From: Caballeronia sordidicola
GTDB taxonomy: Bacteria; Pseudomonadota; Gammaproteobacteria; Burkholderiales; Burkholderiaceae
Assembly: GCF_000729995.1 (NCBI RefSeq)
Contig: NZ_JNFG01000001.1
Location: forward strand, 124,001 to 188,000
Direction: 5' to 3'
Length of the DNA stretch: 64,000 nucleotides
The notes below the pieces were generated by a model. It had not been told where the DNA came from. It saw nothing but the letters and a program-made list of their open reading frames with translations, and did not search any database. The stretch's first letter is position 1; each line of letters opens with the position of its first letter. Below are positions 41,901 to 56,900 of this stretch, piece after piece. A program made the position numbers and the translations under genes.

Positions 41901-44900
41901 CGTGAATAGCGGGCTGGAAGTGCTCGATGGCGGCAAGCCAGACCGAGGCCCGGCACACGAAAATGCCGCTGTTCCACCAGTACTCGCCGGACGCCAGATA
42001 CTGTTCGGCAATTTCCCGCCGCGGCTTTTCGACGAACCGTTCAAGCACCCGCGCTTGAGGGGCGCCATCATCTGCAGTTCCCAGGTCCGCGCCGGCCTTG
42101 ATATACCCGTAGCCTGTTTCGATCTTGTCGGGCACGACACCAAGCGTAACGAGCGCACCATTTGCGGCATGTTCGATCGCCTTGGCGATCGTGCGACGGA
42201 ACGCATCAAGGTCGGACACGGCGTGATCAGCGGGCATGACCACCATGACCGGGTCGTCGCCGGAGCCGGCCGCCAATGCAGCGAGCGTAAGCGCCGGTGC
42301 AGTGTTGCGGGCGCAGGGCTCGAGCACAATGCGCGCTCGGCGGCCATTACGCTCGATCTGCTGGGCCGTCAGCAACTTGTGCTCCGTGCCGCAGACCACG
42401 ATCAGTTCATCGGCGCTCGCGAAGTGCACCGTGTCGTGGCCATGCGTTGCCACATCAATTCCGTCAAGACTGTCAAGACCGTCAAGACGGCGCAGCGTGG
42501 CTTCGAGCAGCGATTCCGCGCCCATGAGTCCGATGAGTTGCTTGGGGAACTGCTGCCGCGATAAGGGCCACAGACGCGTGCCGGACCCTCCGGCGAGAAT
42601 GACCATTTGTATGCGAACACTCGCCGCGCCCGTCTTGGGGGTGCTGGTAAGCGGATAGTGGGACACGTCCACGGTGACTCCTGAAGCCTGAAGCTGATTG
42701 AGGGCCGAACGCGTCTTATAGGTGCGGGCGCGTGAAAAGCACGCATCGATTGATGCGCTATTTAAGCAGGCAAATCTTTTCCGTTGTGTGCGCGTGCGAA
42801 CGCCCGCACGCTATTCGGTCGATCTGCTGTTCAAGGCACCCGGCGGCCGAGCGTGACCGGGATGCGCGCGTCGCCTATCCGATGGGGCGCGCCCAAGTGA
42901 ACGACACGACCGAGCTGCGCGGCGGCGTGCATTGCACAATGCCCACCCTGATATTTCCGCCATCGCAAGCACTTCTCCGCCACCGTTACTCCCCCGGGTG
43001 TATATGCAAACGCAACCACGTTCCTTGATTTCAAGCCGCAGCCCTGCCGCACCAGCGACAAACACGACACCGTGGTCATCAACCGCGCCGTCTTCGCTGC
43101 CTGACTCTTCAAGCTGATCCGCCTCGACGAGCATCTGGTCTACGGTAATGACGAAGTGGATATCGCCGTGCGCGCCGAGGCATTGCCTTGCTGCGGCTCA
43201 CTGTCCGTCGGACGCGGCTTCGCGGCGTGATCGAATCGCGCGGCCGGTCGTGTACAGCATTTGTTGAAAAGGGCGATCAGGATGAGTTGATCGCCCTTTT
43301 CATCTTCCGCAACACAAACGACCCGTCACGCCACCGGCGCACGCCGTGTCGACGGACGGTTTTGTCTGTGTTCACACTGGGAAATTGCTTGTTCATAGAC
43401 CGCCAGATGTTCCGTGCACACGCGCTGCACCGAAAAGCGCTCCAGATCTCGCTTCGCACGCGCGCCATATTGCGCACGCATCGGCGAATCCATCAGCAAC
43501 CATCCCAGCTTGGCTGCCAGTTGCATCGGTTCCTGGGGCGCCACGAGCACCCCCGCACCGCCGTTCTCCAGCATCTCCGGAACGCCACCCACCTTCGTTG
43601 CGACGATCGCACAACCCGCCTCCCGCGCTTCGCTGATCACCAGCGGCCCGGGTGCCTGATGCGCGGCGAACACGAAGACATCGGCTTCGGCCAGGTACGC
43701 ACGGGGATCCGCGACGAACCCTGTGAACGTAACATGGTTCGCAATGCCAAGTTGTTCGGCAAGACTTTCCATCAAGCCTCGATCAGTCCCCTCTCCTACC
43801 AGATAAAGCTGCGCGTCTTGCGTCTGCCGCACATGCGCAAACGCTTGCAGCAGGTCGGCAATGCCGTTGCGCTCGAACATCGCTGCCACGCACACCACGT
43901 TCGGATGCTGCAACTGCAATGGCCGCGGCGGCTGTTGCCCGGTAAAACGCGGGGAACCGATGGTGCCGCTTGTCACTACACTCAATCTGTCCGCCGGCAC
44001 GCCGCATTCCAGCATGGCGTCGCCTACCGCGTGACTCGCCACGATCACGCGATCACCAAACCGCACCAGCGAAGCGCTTTTCTGGATATCGTGATGGACG
44101 GTGGTCACCAGCGCGAAGCGGCGGCGCATGCTGCCGAAGCGCGAGATCAACGCGCCGGTCATCATGTGCGCGTGCACGATATCGGGATTGAAGCGCTCGA
44201 TCAACCGGCTGAAGCCTGCAATCATGGCCGGCACGCGCCAGGGCTGGCGCGACTGGTGCAGCAGCGAATGCGTGACGCCATGGCGCCGCAGCAACGACTC
44301 GAAGGCGCCGCCCGCTGAAGCGACTACGACGTCGTGTCCGGCACGCGCCTGCATGCACGCCAGATCGACCATCGCGTTGACGGTGCCGTTGCCGATGCAT
44401 TGCGCATGCGTGGCCAGGTGAACGATTTTCATGACTAGATCGGGTTCGAGGTTGAGCGGCGCCTGGGGCGCCGGGGCCCTTCTTTCTATCTGCTTTTGAC
44501 CAGCGACTACTGCTGGTTACTTCTCTTTCATTCAGTACGAATCGATAGATTCGCGATACACCGACACCACCGGGAGGTTCATCGAACCAACACTCGACAT
44601 CGATAAATTCTGTGAAGGCGAGGTCGGCATCGTGTTCGTGCAATGCACGGCACCCGCGTCCTCTGTGTCATTTGGAAACGTCCGATGCCGACATCAGGCC
44701 CTTGCGGATACGTATTTCAGGAACCTCATGTGCTTTTTGCGCGACTGCGTTCTGGACAACTTCACACTTCTTCGACCATATCGACGAAATCCGCTTCGCC
44801 GGCACGCTGGTTCATCCGGCCGTTATGACGGCTCTTGCGTATCAGCCCAATCAAGCGAACCCCGCGCTCGACGAACGGCCCCTCATCCTTGCGAAATCCG

Positions 44901-47900
44901 AATGCTTCGTAAAATCCGCGCAGGCTCACCGGCGCCAGCAAGCGCACACCACGTCCGGGCCACCGTTCGCCCGCTGCCGCAAGGACACGTGCAATCAGCG
45001 CCGCAGCCGTCCCGTCGCCGCGCCGTAGCGGGCTCGTGAGGATCTTGTCCACCACAACCACGTTCGACGCCTCCGGCCCCATGCAGCGTTCGTGCAAGCG
45101 CGCATAGGCCATAACGGGCATCGGCCGCGAGATGTCGTCGACTGCAAACACATGGAGGGACGATTCATCGCGCCCGTCCGGGTCCAGATGCACATTGGAC
45201 TGTTCGACGACGAATACGGCGCTACGCGCCCGCAGGATCAAATACAGCTCCCGTGCGGTGATTTGCTCGAAGTCGAGTGTTTTCCAGTTCATGTGCCCAC
45301 CCTGCTCCAGATAAAGCCGGCAGCACCGGCTTGTTCAATGTTCATACCTTAAGTCTCCGATCGCATAATTTCCGTGCGCTATCGCACCGACCCAACCCCT
45401 TGCCAATTCGTTAAATACGGTCAATCGATCCGCACTCGGCGCATAACGAACTGCGGCGAGAAAAAGCCTGAGGCCAGCCACACGGTATGAGCCTCCAGGC
45501 TTCAAAACAAACGTGCGGCAGGTTGCATGAACACGCTGAAGCTCAGCATCTCGTCGACTGCGTTGCAGGTCGTACAGGAGACGCTGATGATCTGCGGCAT
45601 GGCGGGGGTACCAGAACAACACCGATTACAGCGTCAGGCGTCATCTGCGCGATCTTTTTTCAGCACCGCTGATGATCAGCAACGACCGCATCCAATTGAA
45701 CACGGCGAACCCGCTGCTTGTGCAGTGCACGCCGGCTACGGGGAAAATCCAGGACATGAATGCGCTAACGGAACACGCGGCCATCGCAGCCGCCAATGCT
45801 CAAGATGTGTCCACCTGCCACGCGCCGGACATCACGTTGCGCGATCGTTTGATCGATGCGGGAATCGAGATCGACACCGGCGGAGACGGGTCGGTCAAAG
45901 CCTGGCCCGCAGACGTGCGTGAGTTCCTGTGGAACGATACGCAGTCGCCTATCAGCGCCGGCCTCGAGGTACTGTCATGACAGCCGTCCATAGCGACAGC
46001 GCGATGGATTCCGGCCGCGAGCGCGCGCGGGTCGTGCAACTGCACCCATCTCCCCTGCGCGTGCGCAAACACCAGTCGCACTCGCTGCATCAGGGCGAAC
46101 GGGTCTGGGCGGAAACAAACTGCTACGTGGATTTGTGGATCGAGCTGCTGCACGGCTATGGACTTGATCCGCGCGCAGCGCTTGCCTTTACGGTGACGCA
46201 AGACTTCGAAGGCGACCAGTTCACGTTCTTCAAGTTTCCGCTGGAAGACCTCGACAAGCTCTACGGTTTGCAGGTCCAGGAACTGGCCATCTACGATTCA
46301 CTGGAAGACCGCGTGCGCACGCAGACCCAGCGCGGCCATACGGTGCTGGCTGAAGTCGATGCGTTTTACCTTCCCGATACGCGCGCCACGTCATACCGGC
46401 GCGAGCACACGAAGACGACCATCGGCGTGGATTACATCGATCCGCGCTCGCACCGGCTTGGTTATTTCCACAACACGGGTTACTTCGTGCTGGACGGCGA
46501 GGACTACGAAGGCGTGTTTCGGCGGCTGCCGGAACTCGATGGCCGTCCCGAGCTGCTGTTTCCCTACGTGGAATTCTGCAAGCGCGCCCGGGCGCCGCTG
46601 AGCGGCACGGCGCTGGCGGAAGCATCGGCGGATCTCCTGGTGGCGCATTTGCAACGGCGTCCGGCGCGCAATCCGATTGCGCAATGGCGTTCGGTTTTTC
46701 CCGAGCATCTCGAGATGTTGTTCGAGCGCGGCCCGGACCACTTCCACCTGTACACCTTCAACGTCATGCGGCAACTCGGCTCGAACTTCGAGTTCATGTC
46801 GAGATACCTCGTCTGGATGCGCGAGCGTGGTTTCGCTATCCCTGACGCGATGCCAACAGCCGCGCAACGCATCGCGACCGAGTCAATGGTTATGCAGTTC
46901 CGGCTGGTGCGGGCCATTGCTCGTGGCCGGAAGGACCCCTGTCACGAGTGTTTCGACGTGCTGGAAGAGTCCTACGACAAGATCGTGGAACCGCTTGCCG
47001 CGCTGATCCGCTAGCAGATAGTCGCTCATCGCCGGCGCCTATGCCACGCCCGCTGCGTTGAGTGCTCGCGGATGGCTAGCCGCGCCCGTGCCGCGCACGG
47101 TTGCATCGGCTTGGCGAGAGGCCGGCACGTTCGATCCGCAGACCCCGCAAGTACTCGCTTTTGATAACCATTGGTATCGACTGGTCCTATGCGAAAAAGG
47201 GCTGCGCCGACTGCGCATGCACGGACTTGCAACACTTTCGGAAGTCTGGCTCGACAATACAAAACCGCCCGATTCGATGTTCGTCGCGCACGATCTCGAC
47301 CTGCATGTGGATGGCGATTGATCGCGTGGACCTGCATTCGAGCCTCGATGGCAACGACGGCCTGATCCAACTGACGCTCCGGTTTGTCCATCCGCAACAC
47401 GAACAGACGGCTCGACTTGTTTGCAACGATGCATCAATAACACTGCAACGGCGCGATACGCAAACGCTTGCGGGCACGTTGCGCGTTCCTGATGCGCCGC
47501 GCCGGTGCCCGCATACGCATGGTGAACCGGCCTTGCATCGCGTCGCGCTGGAATTTACTGACAATGAAGTGATCGAGCGTGGGCGCATCGGCTTCAGGGA
47601 ACTGCGCGTTGACCGCGGCCCGTTGGGCGATGGCTTTCAGCAAATTGAAACGGCGTACCTGTTTTTGCGAGCGGCGCATGCTGGACGCACGCGGATCTCG
47701 TATCGTTCAGCGGTTCGCGTGAACAGGCGCAAACGTTTTTCCAGCCCGCTCGTGACGCCGGCATGAACCTCTTGCGAGTGGGCGGCACGATGGTCTATGA
47801 GTCCGATGCCTTCTATGCATTGGCGGATGAATACGGACGTTTGATCTGGCAAGATTTTGGATTTGCGAATTTCGACTATCCGACGGATACGGCCTTCACG

Positions 47901-50900
47901 GCCAGTGTCCAGCGCGAAGCCGAACAATTCCTGTCGCGCACACGGCCTTCGCTTGGCGTTCAATGCTGTGGCAGTGACGCCGACCAGCAAGGGGCCATGC
48001 TTGGCCTGCCGCTCGAAGACGCTCGTCGTGCGCGGCGGGATCGTCTGGCAGTTGCAGGACCTGCGGCAGGGTGCGGGCTTGGGTGTAATTGATGCCCTGG
48101 GAACGCCCAAAAGCGCTTGGCACGGCCTCGCGCTGGTTTTGCTTCCCATCACAGCACTCATTACCGACGAGGACCTTGACGGCCTCGCTGTGCATTTGAT
48201 CAACGAGACTGCCGCGCCCATCTACGCCCATCTCGAACTCGCATGCCTTCGTGACGGCGCAACGAAAGTGGCCAGTGCGTGGAAGGAGGTCACACTCGCC
48301 GCACTCAGCACGGCGCGTATCCGGGCCTCTGACCCGCTCGGCCAGTTCTTCGACTTCACCTACGCGTACAGAGTCGGTCCGCGCCCACGATGCCACCGTG
48401 ATTACCTTGCGTGACAAGGTCAGCGGTGACGTGTTGAGCTAAGCATTTCACTTCCCCGAGCGCGCCTTCACGCAGCGCCACGAACTCGGACTCGAGGTTC
48501 GCGTGAAGCAAACCGGCAGCGAGAACTGCGCGCTGGTAGTGGGCGCCAAACGTTTGACACGCTGCGTTCATATTGTCGATCCGCGCTATCGCGCGACGCT
48601 CGACTGGTTCCATCTTTCACCGCGCCACGAACGCCGTATTCCGCTGATTGGTCGCCAGCGCAGCGCGTCTCATCCGCCAGAAGACGAGGTTCGTGCACTG
48701 AACGCAACGTTTTCAATTTATTGCCAGCGCGATTAGAAGGCGATGCTGACCAAGACGAGACGCGTTCCATCAGGCCGTATAAGCGTGTCAAGCGGTGCTG
48801 CGAAGCAAATGCGTTCGCTAGCGCACCAAGTTGATAGAACAGTTCTGAATCAATTTTAAAACAACCGACGAATGGTGCCTCCCCCCCTCAACGCACAAGC
48901 TCACGGGCCCACTTTGCACGTCTGGAAAAAAACTCGAATGGGCCACCAGCAAGGCATTGCGCAGACGAAAGCATGGACTGCATCAATCGCATCAATAGCG
49001 TCTGTCTACTGACGCCATGTTCAAGAGTGAAACAAAAATATCCATCTGCTGATTCGCGCTCATCGCGCCTGAAGCACGACGCCATGATGGCATTGAGATA
49101 TCGCATTGCTGGCACGGTCCTCGCTAAATGAGTCTCGCAGCACCGGCAGCGTCGAAATACGAATTTAACTAATCGACGCTGCCGAGTTGCTTACGGGGCT
49201 GGTCGCGACACGTTTTGATGGATGCCGTCAGATGCACCCGCGAAACGAATCGCTGACCGGTAAATAACAAGTAAGGCGCAATGCGCAAAGTTACGAGAGA
49301 AGAACATCATGCTGACCCTTCAGTCCGACCTGCACGGTAATCATTTGTTGGGTGCGCTTCCCGCACACGAATGGCAAGCCCTCACGCCCCATCTTGAACT
49401 GGTTCAACTTCGCACCGACCAATTGCTGTGCGATTCGGGACAACGCATTCATCACGTGTATTTCCCCACCACCGCCATCATCTCCCTGCTGCATACGATG
49501 GAAGACGGCGGTTCCGTGGAGATCGCAGCAGTCGGCCGTGAAGGCATGACCGGCGTGCCGGTACTGACTGGCGGCGAAACCATGCCGACGCGCGTCCAGG
49601 TGCAATGCCCGGGCTTCGCTTATCGCATGAGCGCATCCGCACTGCGTGAACAGTTTGGCCGCTCTGACTTCCTGCGCCGCCTGATGCTGCTGTACATGCA
49701 AGCTCTCCTCACGCAAGTTGCGCAAACAGCAGCATGCAACCGCCACCACTCGCTCAACAAGCAACTGTGCCGCTGGCTTCTCATCGAAATCGATCGCACC
49801 TCGTCGAACGAGTTGCAAGTCACGCAGCAGTTGATTGCGGACATGCTGGGCGTGCGACGTGAAGGCGTGACAGAAGCTGCAGGCAAGCTTCACGATGCCG
49901 GACTGATCCATCACAGCCGTGGTTGCATCAAGGTTCTGGATCGCGAAGGCCTCGAGTCGCGTGCATGTGAATGCTACGGCATTGTCAAGCGTGAATTCGA
50001 CCGGCTGCTGCCGCGTCTGCATCAGGCTGAAGCGGTTCACTGAACACGGGACATGGTGCAGGAGTGAAGGAACCAGGCCATGGCCTCAGGTGCTGGGCGC
50101 TCGTGTCTCGATGCGACCCCTGGGCGCTATTGGCGAATCAGGCTGATTCGCTGCAACGGGAAGCCAAGTCAACTCTGAAATCTATGTTGCCCCGGCTGAA
50201 CAAGACCCAGGATTTTTCGATCAGCCACGCGGGGACCGGAGGCAATGTGCATATCATCGATATGGCACTTGTATCCTCGCAGCTCGTTCAAGCCAAGACC
50301 ACGTTGCTCATTGCCGCTGGAGGGTGCCTTTGTACGTCGTGCATTTTTTGCGGGCGCGGACGATCCGGATCTGGTTGACCGCCGCTTCAACCAGCCAATC
50401 TTCGGCGCCATTGCGTTCATTGGCGAGCAAGCCCGCTTGATCGTCCGATTGCGTTCCCCCCAGCCAAGGGCATCAAGCGGTTGGGTACGCAGCAGGTGGG
50501 CGATGGACTCGGTTCGACGCTTGGTCTTTCTGCGAAAACGCCCGTGGCAATGGCGCTTCAGAACACGACTGTTTTGCGGGCTTCACGCAGTGGCACGCGG
50601 CCTTTGCTTTCAATAACGCATCCGTTCGATACATCGATCGAAGGGCTTCGCAAGCTTACCCATGTATGAAAACCGCACGCTGTAGACACTGACGCGCCCG
50701 CGTTTTGAAAACGTTTTCTTTGCTTCTTCTTTGCTTCGTTTGCTCGTCGCCGAACCGCGATCGATGGCCGAAAGCAGCAACCCGGCACTGACCTCGACCG
50801 CCAACCCCAAAACCTGGCAACCCGGCATCAACCCCGACCACTACGCCCGAAACCGCCAGCACCCAAACCCGTCGACCGGTGCGGACGAATAACCGCCGCT

Positions 50901-53900
50901 CTATGTGAGCTTGACATACGACGGCGGCATAACGCTCGTCAGCTCGCTTTCCCGGCTAGGACCGGCCTTGGCCATCGCGTTCAACACCTCAACCACAAAC
51001 CGGCGACGGAAATCAGCAGCACCGAAGCGCTCCGCATTCCTGCGGCACGCAGCGATCGTAAAGGCATGCGAGCAATCCTCGAACCGCTCCACGGCATCAC
51101 GCAATGAGGCCGTTGTCTGGCTCATGAAATGCAAACCCGTAGCCCCCGGCGAGCCGAGCGGAACCACGGACTCCAGCGCCCCACCCTTGCCATAAGCAAT
51201 CACCGGTGTGCCACATGCCTGCGCTTCCACTATGGCAATGCCAAAATCCTCTTCCGCGGCATACACAAACGCCTTGGCGCGTTGCATATGATCCTTCAAG
51301 ACCTCGAACGACTGATACCCCAAAATACTCACATTGGGTGTAGCCTTCGACCGCACCAGATCCATCTGCGGACCATCGCCAATCACCACCAGCTTGCGAT
51401 CGGGCATCGAAGCAAACGCTTCCACGATCATATCGATACGCTTGTAGGGCACCATCCGCGAAGCCGTCAAATAAAAGTCGTCCTTCTTGTCACCCACCTC
51501 GAATGCCTGGACATCAACCGGCGGTGCAATGACCGCTGCCTCGCGCCTGTAGCTCTTCATGATCCGGCGCGCCACGAACTGCGAATTCGCGATCATGCGG
51601 TCCACGCCGTTAGCCGAGCGCGAATCCCAGTTCCGCAGGTAATGCAGCAGCATGCGGGCAGCCCAAGACCGCGGTCCGTGCTCAAGACGCGCCTCACGCA
51701 AATACTGATGTTGCAAATCCCAAGCGTAACGAATGGGTGAATGCACATAGCTCACATGGGTCTGGTCAGGCCCAACCAGCACGCCCTTCGCCACCGCATG
51801 TGAACTCGAGAGCACAAGGTCATAGCCGGATAAGTCGAACTGTTCGATAGCAAGCGGCATCAGCGGCAAATACCCCCGATACTTTTTCTTCGCGTAGGGG
51901 AGCCTCTGAATGAAGGAAGTCTTCACTGGCTTGTTATGAACAATGGAGCGATCTTCGAGGAAGTCCACCAGACTGAAGATATCTGCCTGCGGAAAGCACG
52001 CAATCATCTGCTCCAGCACCTTCTCCGCACCGCCCGACGTCACCAGCCAGTCGTGAACAATAGCCACTTTCATGATGAAACCCGTCTGCCGCAGCCTTTG
52101 CTGCCGATAAAACGAGTTTAAAGATAGTCACTCCACGCTTTCGTGCGCATGCCCACACACTTCGACCATCGCACGCGAATAATGAACGCTGTGTCCGCTT
52201 GCCCACGGTCGGCACCTGCGCCGGCGCAGGATTTTCCCATCGGTCATTCGACTTTTCGCACCGCCCTGTCATCGATGCCCAGGAAATCGGCAGCCTGCTT
52301 ATCAATTCCATCAATCACGCTGTGCGCGATTAAGGTGCGGCAACGGCCGCCAACGCACGCGAATCCGCGCCGCAACGCGCGGATACCGCCATTGCGTCGT
52401 TATCGAATTCTCGAGGCAACACAGAGCAAGCGGCCATGCCAATTAATGAGCGCCGTGCAGCGCTTGGGCTTCCCACGAACGCTTTTGTCGTCGGCCTGTT
52501 CGGTCGCTTCACGGCATGGAAGGGTCAGCATGTAGCACTCGATGCGATTGCACGCGTGCCGGACGCCCATTTTGTTCTTGTCGGCGATGCACTCTTCGAC
52601 GAGACCGACTACGCACAGAGTCTAAGAGCACAAGCCAGAGCGCTTGGTATTGAGGAGCGTGTGCACTTCGCGGGATTTCAACACGGCGCAGCGTCATGGA
52701 TGAACACCATGGACGTGGTCGAGCATGCATCCACGCAACCGGACCCGTTGGGTCTTGTGATCGTTGAATCGATGGCAGCAGGCAAACCCGTGATCGCCTC
52801 TAACGACGGCACAGCACCGGGACCTAAAGCCGATGTCGATGTCGATGTCGATGTCGATGTCGATGTCGATTTGACCCTCGCGAGGCATCGCTAACCGAAA
52901 TGCTCAGGCAAAGACCGAAACAGACGCAAAGAAAAATTGAATGAATCGGTTAAAGATTGAAAAGTCTTGATACATGCAATGCCGGGCTTTTCGATAACCT
53001 ATTTGCCTGACGGCTTCAACGCTTGCTTAAATTGCGCGGCATGGCAAGTTGGATCTCGTAGAGGGCGGCAAGCATAGCCAAGTAAGCACGTTCACTTTCT
53101 GCTTCCTGCGCCGACATCCCCTTGCAGGTCTGGCCGCCCATGATCATGCCGAGGCACAACGCGTAGTTGCCTGCAAATGCCGTGGGTGATGGCTCTACGT
53201 GCTTGAGCCGTGAGTAAGACGCGTCGAGCGTCTTGCGAAGATTGGTTTGCATCGCCGAACTCCCTTATTGTTAAGACCTTTGACGTCACACCCACGCATC
53301 AGCGGCTATACAAGCTATTACGCTTTCTAACGCAGACAGAATGTTCGCGCTCGCGCAATCGGGTGGACTTAGAGCGTGTTGCTCTAGGGACTGGCTTATT
53401 TTGACTGAGCGCCCGTTCTTCTCGATCGGAGATATCTTAGTAATCACCTACTAAACAGGAACGGTCAGTGCACGGAATCTGCGCGTGGAGCCACAATCAA
53501 AACAGACTTATGGTGCGCAGCGAATTGCGCACCAAAAAAAAGCGCGGCCGGCTTGAAAGCCTCCGCGCTTTTCTAAATTCACTGCAAGCCGTTAGCGCTG
53601 CGCGTAATCGATCCGCTCCACACCACCCGGCGTTCCAAGCAAACATACATTCGCTCCGCGCGCGGCGAACAAGCCCACCGTCACCACGCCCGGCCATGCG
53701 TTGAGTTGCGCTTCAAGCGCGAGCGGATCGGCGATCTTCAGCGTCTTCACGTCGATGATCTCGTTGCCGTTGTCGGTGATAAACGGCGAGCCGTCCTGCT
53801 TCACGCGCAGCACCGGGACACCGCCCAATGCGGTGATGCGCCGCCCGATCGCCGTGCGCGCCATCGGCACCACTTCAATGGGTAAGGGGAACGTCCCAAG

Positions 53901-56900
53901 CACCTCGACGCGCTTGCTTGCGTCCGCGATACAGACAAACACGTCCGCCACCGACGCCACGATCTTCTCGCGCGTCAGCGCCCCGCCGCCGCCCTTGATC
54001 ATCGCGCCGTGCGGATCGATTTCGTCGGCGCCGTCCACGTACACGGGCAACGATTCGATCTCGTTCAACTCCAGCACCTTGAATCCATGCGCTTCGAGTC
54101 GAGCGGTACTGGCCAGCGAGCTCGATACCGCCCCGCGGTACCGCGACTTCGTGCTGGCGATGGCATCGATAAAACAATTCGCCGTCGTGCCCGTGCCGAC
54201 GCCGATCACTGCGCCCTCGGGTACGTTGGCGTGGACATAGGCGGCCGCTTCGGCGGCAACCAGTTGCTTCAGTTCGTCTTGGGTCATGGCGAGGGTGACA
54301 ACGAAAGGGGGAAACCTCAATTCTAGCTGAGCCCGGCAGCCAAGCGTTTTCAGGGCGGCGGCCGCGTCATCCGCTCAGACGTGCATGAAAAATCCAATCG
54401 GATTATGCGTGCGCGCCACAGACGCAATAAACGCAAACACAAATATTGCGAGCAGGCCGAACACCGCTCGCGTGCCCTTCGTGCGACCGCGTTTGAGCGC
54501 AAAAATACCCAGCACGATATACACGATCAGCCCGGCAATCTTAGCCGACAACCATGCCGCGTTCGGTCCAAAGCCAATCATTCCCACCAACCCGATAGCG
54601 CTCAAGAGCAGCAATGTATCCACGATATGCGGCACGATCTTCACCACGCGGTTTCGCAGCAGTGTCGATTCACGCAGCATCCATATATAGCGAATGACAA
54701 AGCAAAGGATGCTGAGCGCCGCGCAAGTCATATGCGCGAAGCGCAGCGGCAGGTAAAGATCGGACATGGGCGCGAACGGCCTTCAAGGGAAGTATTTATC
54801 GAGCAGCGCAGCCGCGATTGCATCTGTTTCTGCGTCGGGGTTGCCCGCGTAATCGGCGGCTCGAAAGTGCATCTGGAATGCGGCAATCACGCGGCGAGTC
54901 TTGTCGTCGAGCACGCCGCCGGTGGCGACGTCATAGCCGTATCGCTGGAGTTTTTGCTGCAAGGCGGCTACGTCGACCAGCGACTTGGGATCGCGTCCGG
55001 CGAGATGTTGCGCCACCGTTGCATCATCCGGCCAGGCGCCAATACCGTTGTCGTAAAGCGCGCGCCAGGGGAATGCTGGACCTGGATCGGTCTTGCGTTG
55101 CGGCGCGATGTCGCTATGACCCACCACGCGCGTGGGCGGAATCTTGTAGCGCGTGACAATGTCCTTCGCGAGCTTCACGAGCGCATCGACCTGCGCCGGC
55201 GGATACGGTTGCCAGGTGCGTCCCTGCGGTGTATCGATAGGACCCACGTTGACGTTTTCAATGCCGATTGACGCAGCGTTCAACTCCGTCGTTCCCTGCC
55301 ACTCGCTTGGCCCCGCATGCCATGCCCGCTCTGATTCCGGTACGAGCTGATAGACCACCGGCTCGCCGTTCTTGACAGGTGGATTATCGGGCACGACGTA
55401 ATGGACGCTGACATCATCACCCGTCAGGACTGCGAGTGATCGCGCTTCGTTGCCTTGCGTGTAATGCATGACAAGAAAGCGTACACGCGAGTCGGCGCTG
55501 GGCGCGTGATAACGCGTGTCGGCAATATAGGCGCCGCGATTGATCTCGGTGCTGGAGCACGCTGCGAGCAGCGCGCAGCACATACCGCAAATGACAGCGG
55601 AGCTGAATCGCATGGCGTCCGCTTACTTCTTCACCGACCGTTGCCGCACCGCTTCGAACAAACAAATCCCGCTCGCCACCGACACATTCAGACTCTCGAC
55701 GCTGCCCGCCATCGGGATCTTCATGATCTCATCGCAGGTTTCGCCGGTGAGGCGCCGCATGCCCTCGCCTTCCGCGCCGACAACAATCGCTACCGGACCA
55801 TCGAGCTTCGTGTCATAGACGCTTGCCGTGGCATCGCCCGACGTACCGATCACCCACACGCCCGCGTCCTTCAACTCGCGCAACGCACGCGCCAGATTCG
55901 TCACCGTGATGTACGGCACGGTTTCGGCGGCGCCGCTCGCCACCTTCGCCGCGGTTGCGTTCAGTCCGGCCGAACGATCGCGCGGGGCGATCACCGCATG
56001 CGCGCCGGCGGCATCGGCTACACGCAAACACGCGCCGAGGTTATGCGGGTCGGTCACGCCATCCAGCACCAGCAGCAAGGGCGTACCGCTGACGCCATCG
56101 AGCAGTTCCGCCAGGTTCTGCGCAAGCGGCATGTCGGTCGCGCGTGCGACCACGCCTTGATGGCCGACGTTGCCTGACAGGCCCCACAAGCGCGCTTCGT
56201 CCGCGGCGATCAGGCGAATGCCCGCTTCCTTAGCCGTGCGCAGGAAATCGGTCATGCGCCGGTCCTTGCGGGTCGGATCGTAGAGAATTTCTTCGATCGT
56301 CGATGCGTCGGCGCGAACCCGTGCGGTCACCGCGTGAAAACCATACAAAACTTTGAGACGTGACATGACTGGACCAGACCGTATTCAAACAAAACAAAAT
56401 GGAAACGCGGCCCGGTGCGTGATGCATCGGGCCGCGCATTTCAAACTGAGGCGCGTCGCCTTCGTCGCCTTTGTATCGCGACCGCGCGCCTCAGCGCTTC
56501 TTGCGTGGCGGATGACTCTTGGCCGCCGTCTTCGGAGCCGCGCCGCGTTTCTTCGCCACCGCTACGTCCTTGGCAACAGTGGGCGGCAGTGCAGCTGCGG
56601 CTGCCTTGCCCAAAGCCTGGGCCGCCGCCTTCTTGCCGCCGCGGTCGCGCCGCCGGCTATTCACGCTACTGCCTTCGTCCGACGGGAATGGCCGCACACG
56701 CGGCCCGGCACCCGCACTCGCGCCGTTCATGGCCGAGTGCTCGACGGCAGGCGCTGAGGTCCGTCCTGGCGGCTTGATGGGCGTATCGCGGACCAGCCGG
56801 AAGTCGATCTTGCGTGAATCCAGATCGACGCGGCTGACCTGCACGCGCACCCGGTCCGACATCCGGTACCGAATGCCCGTGCGTTCGCCGCGCAGCTCGT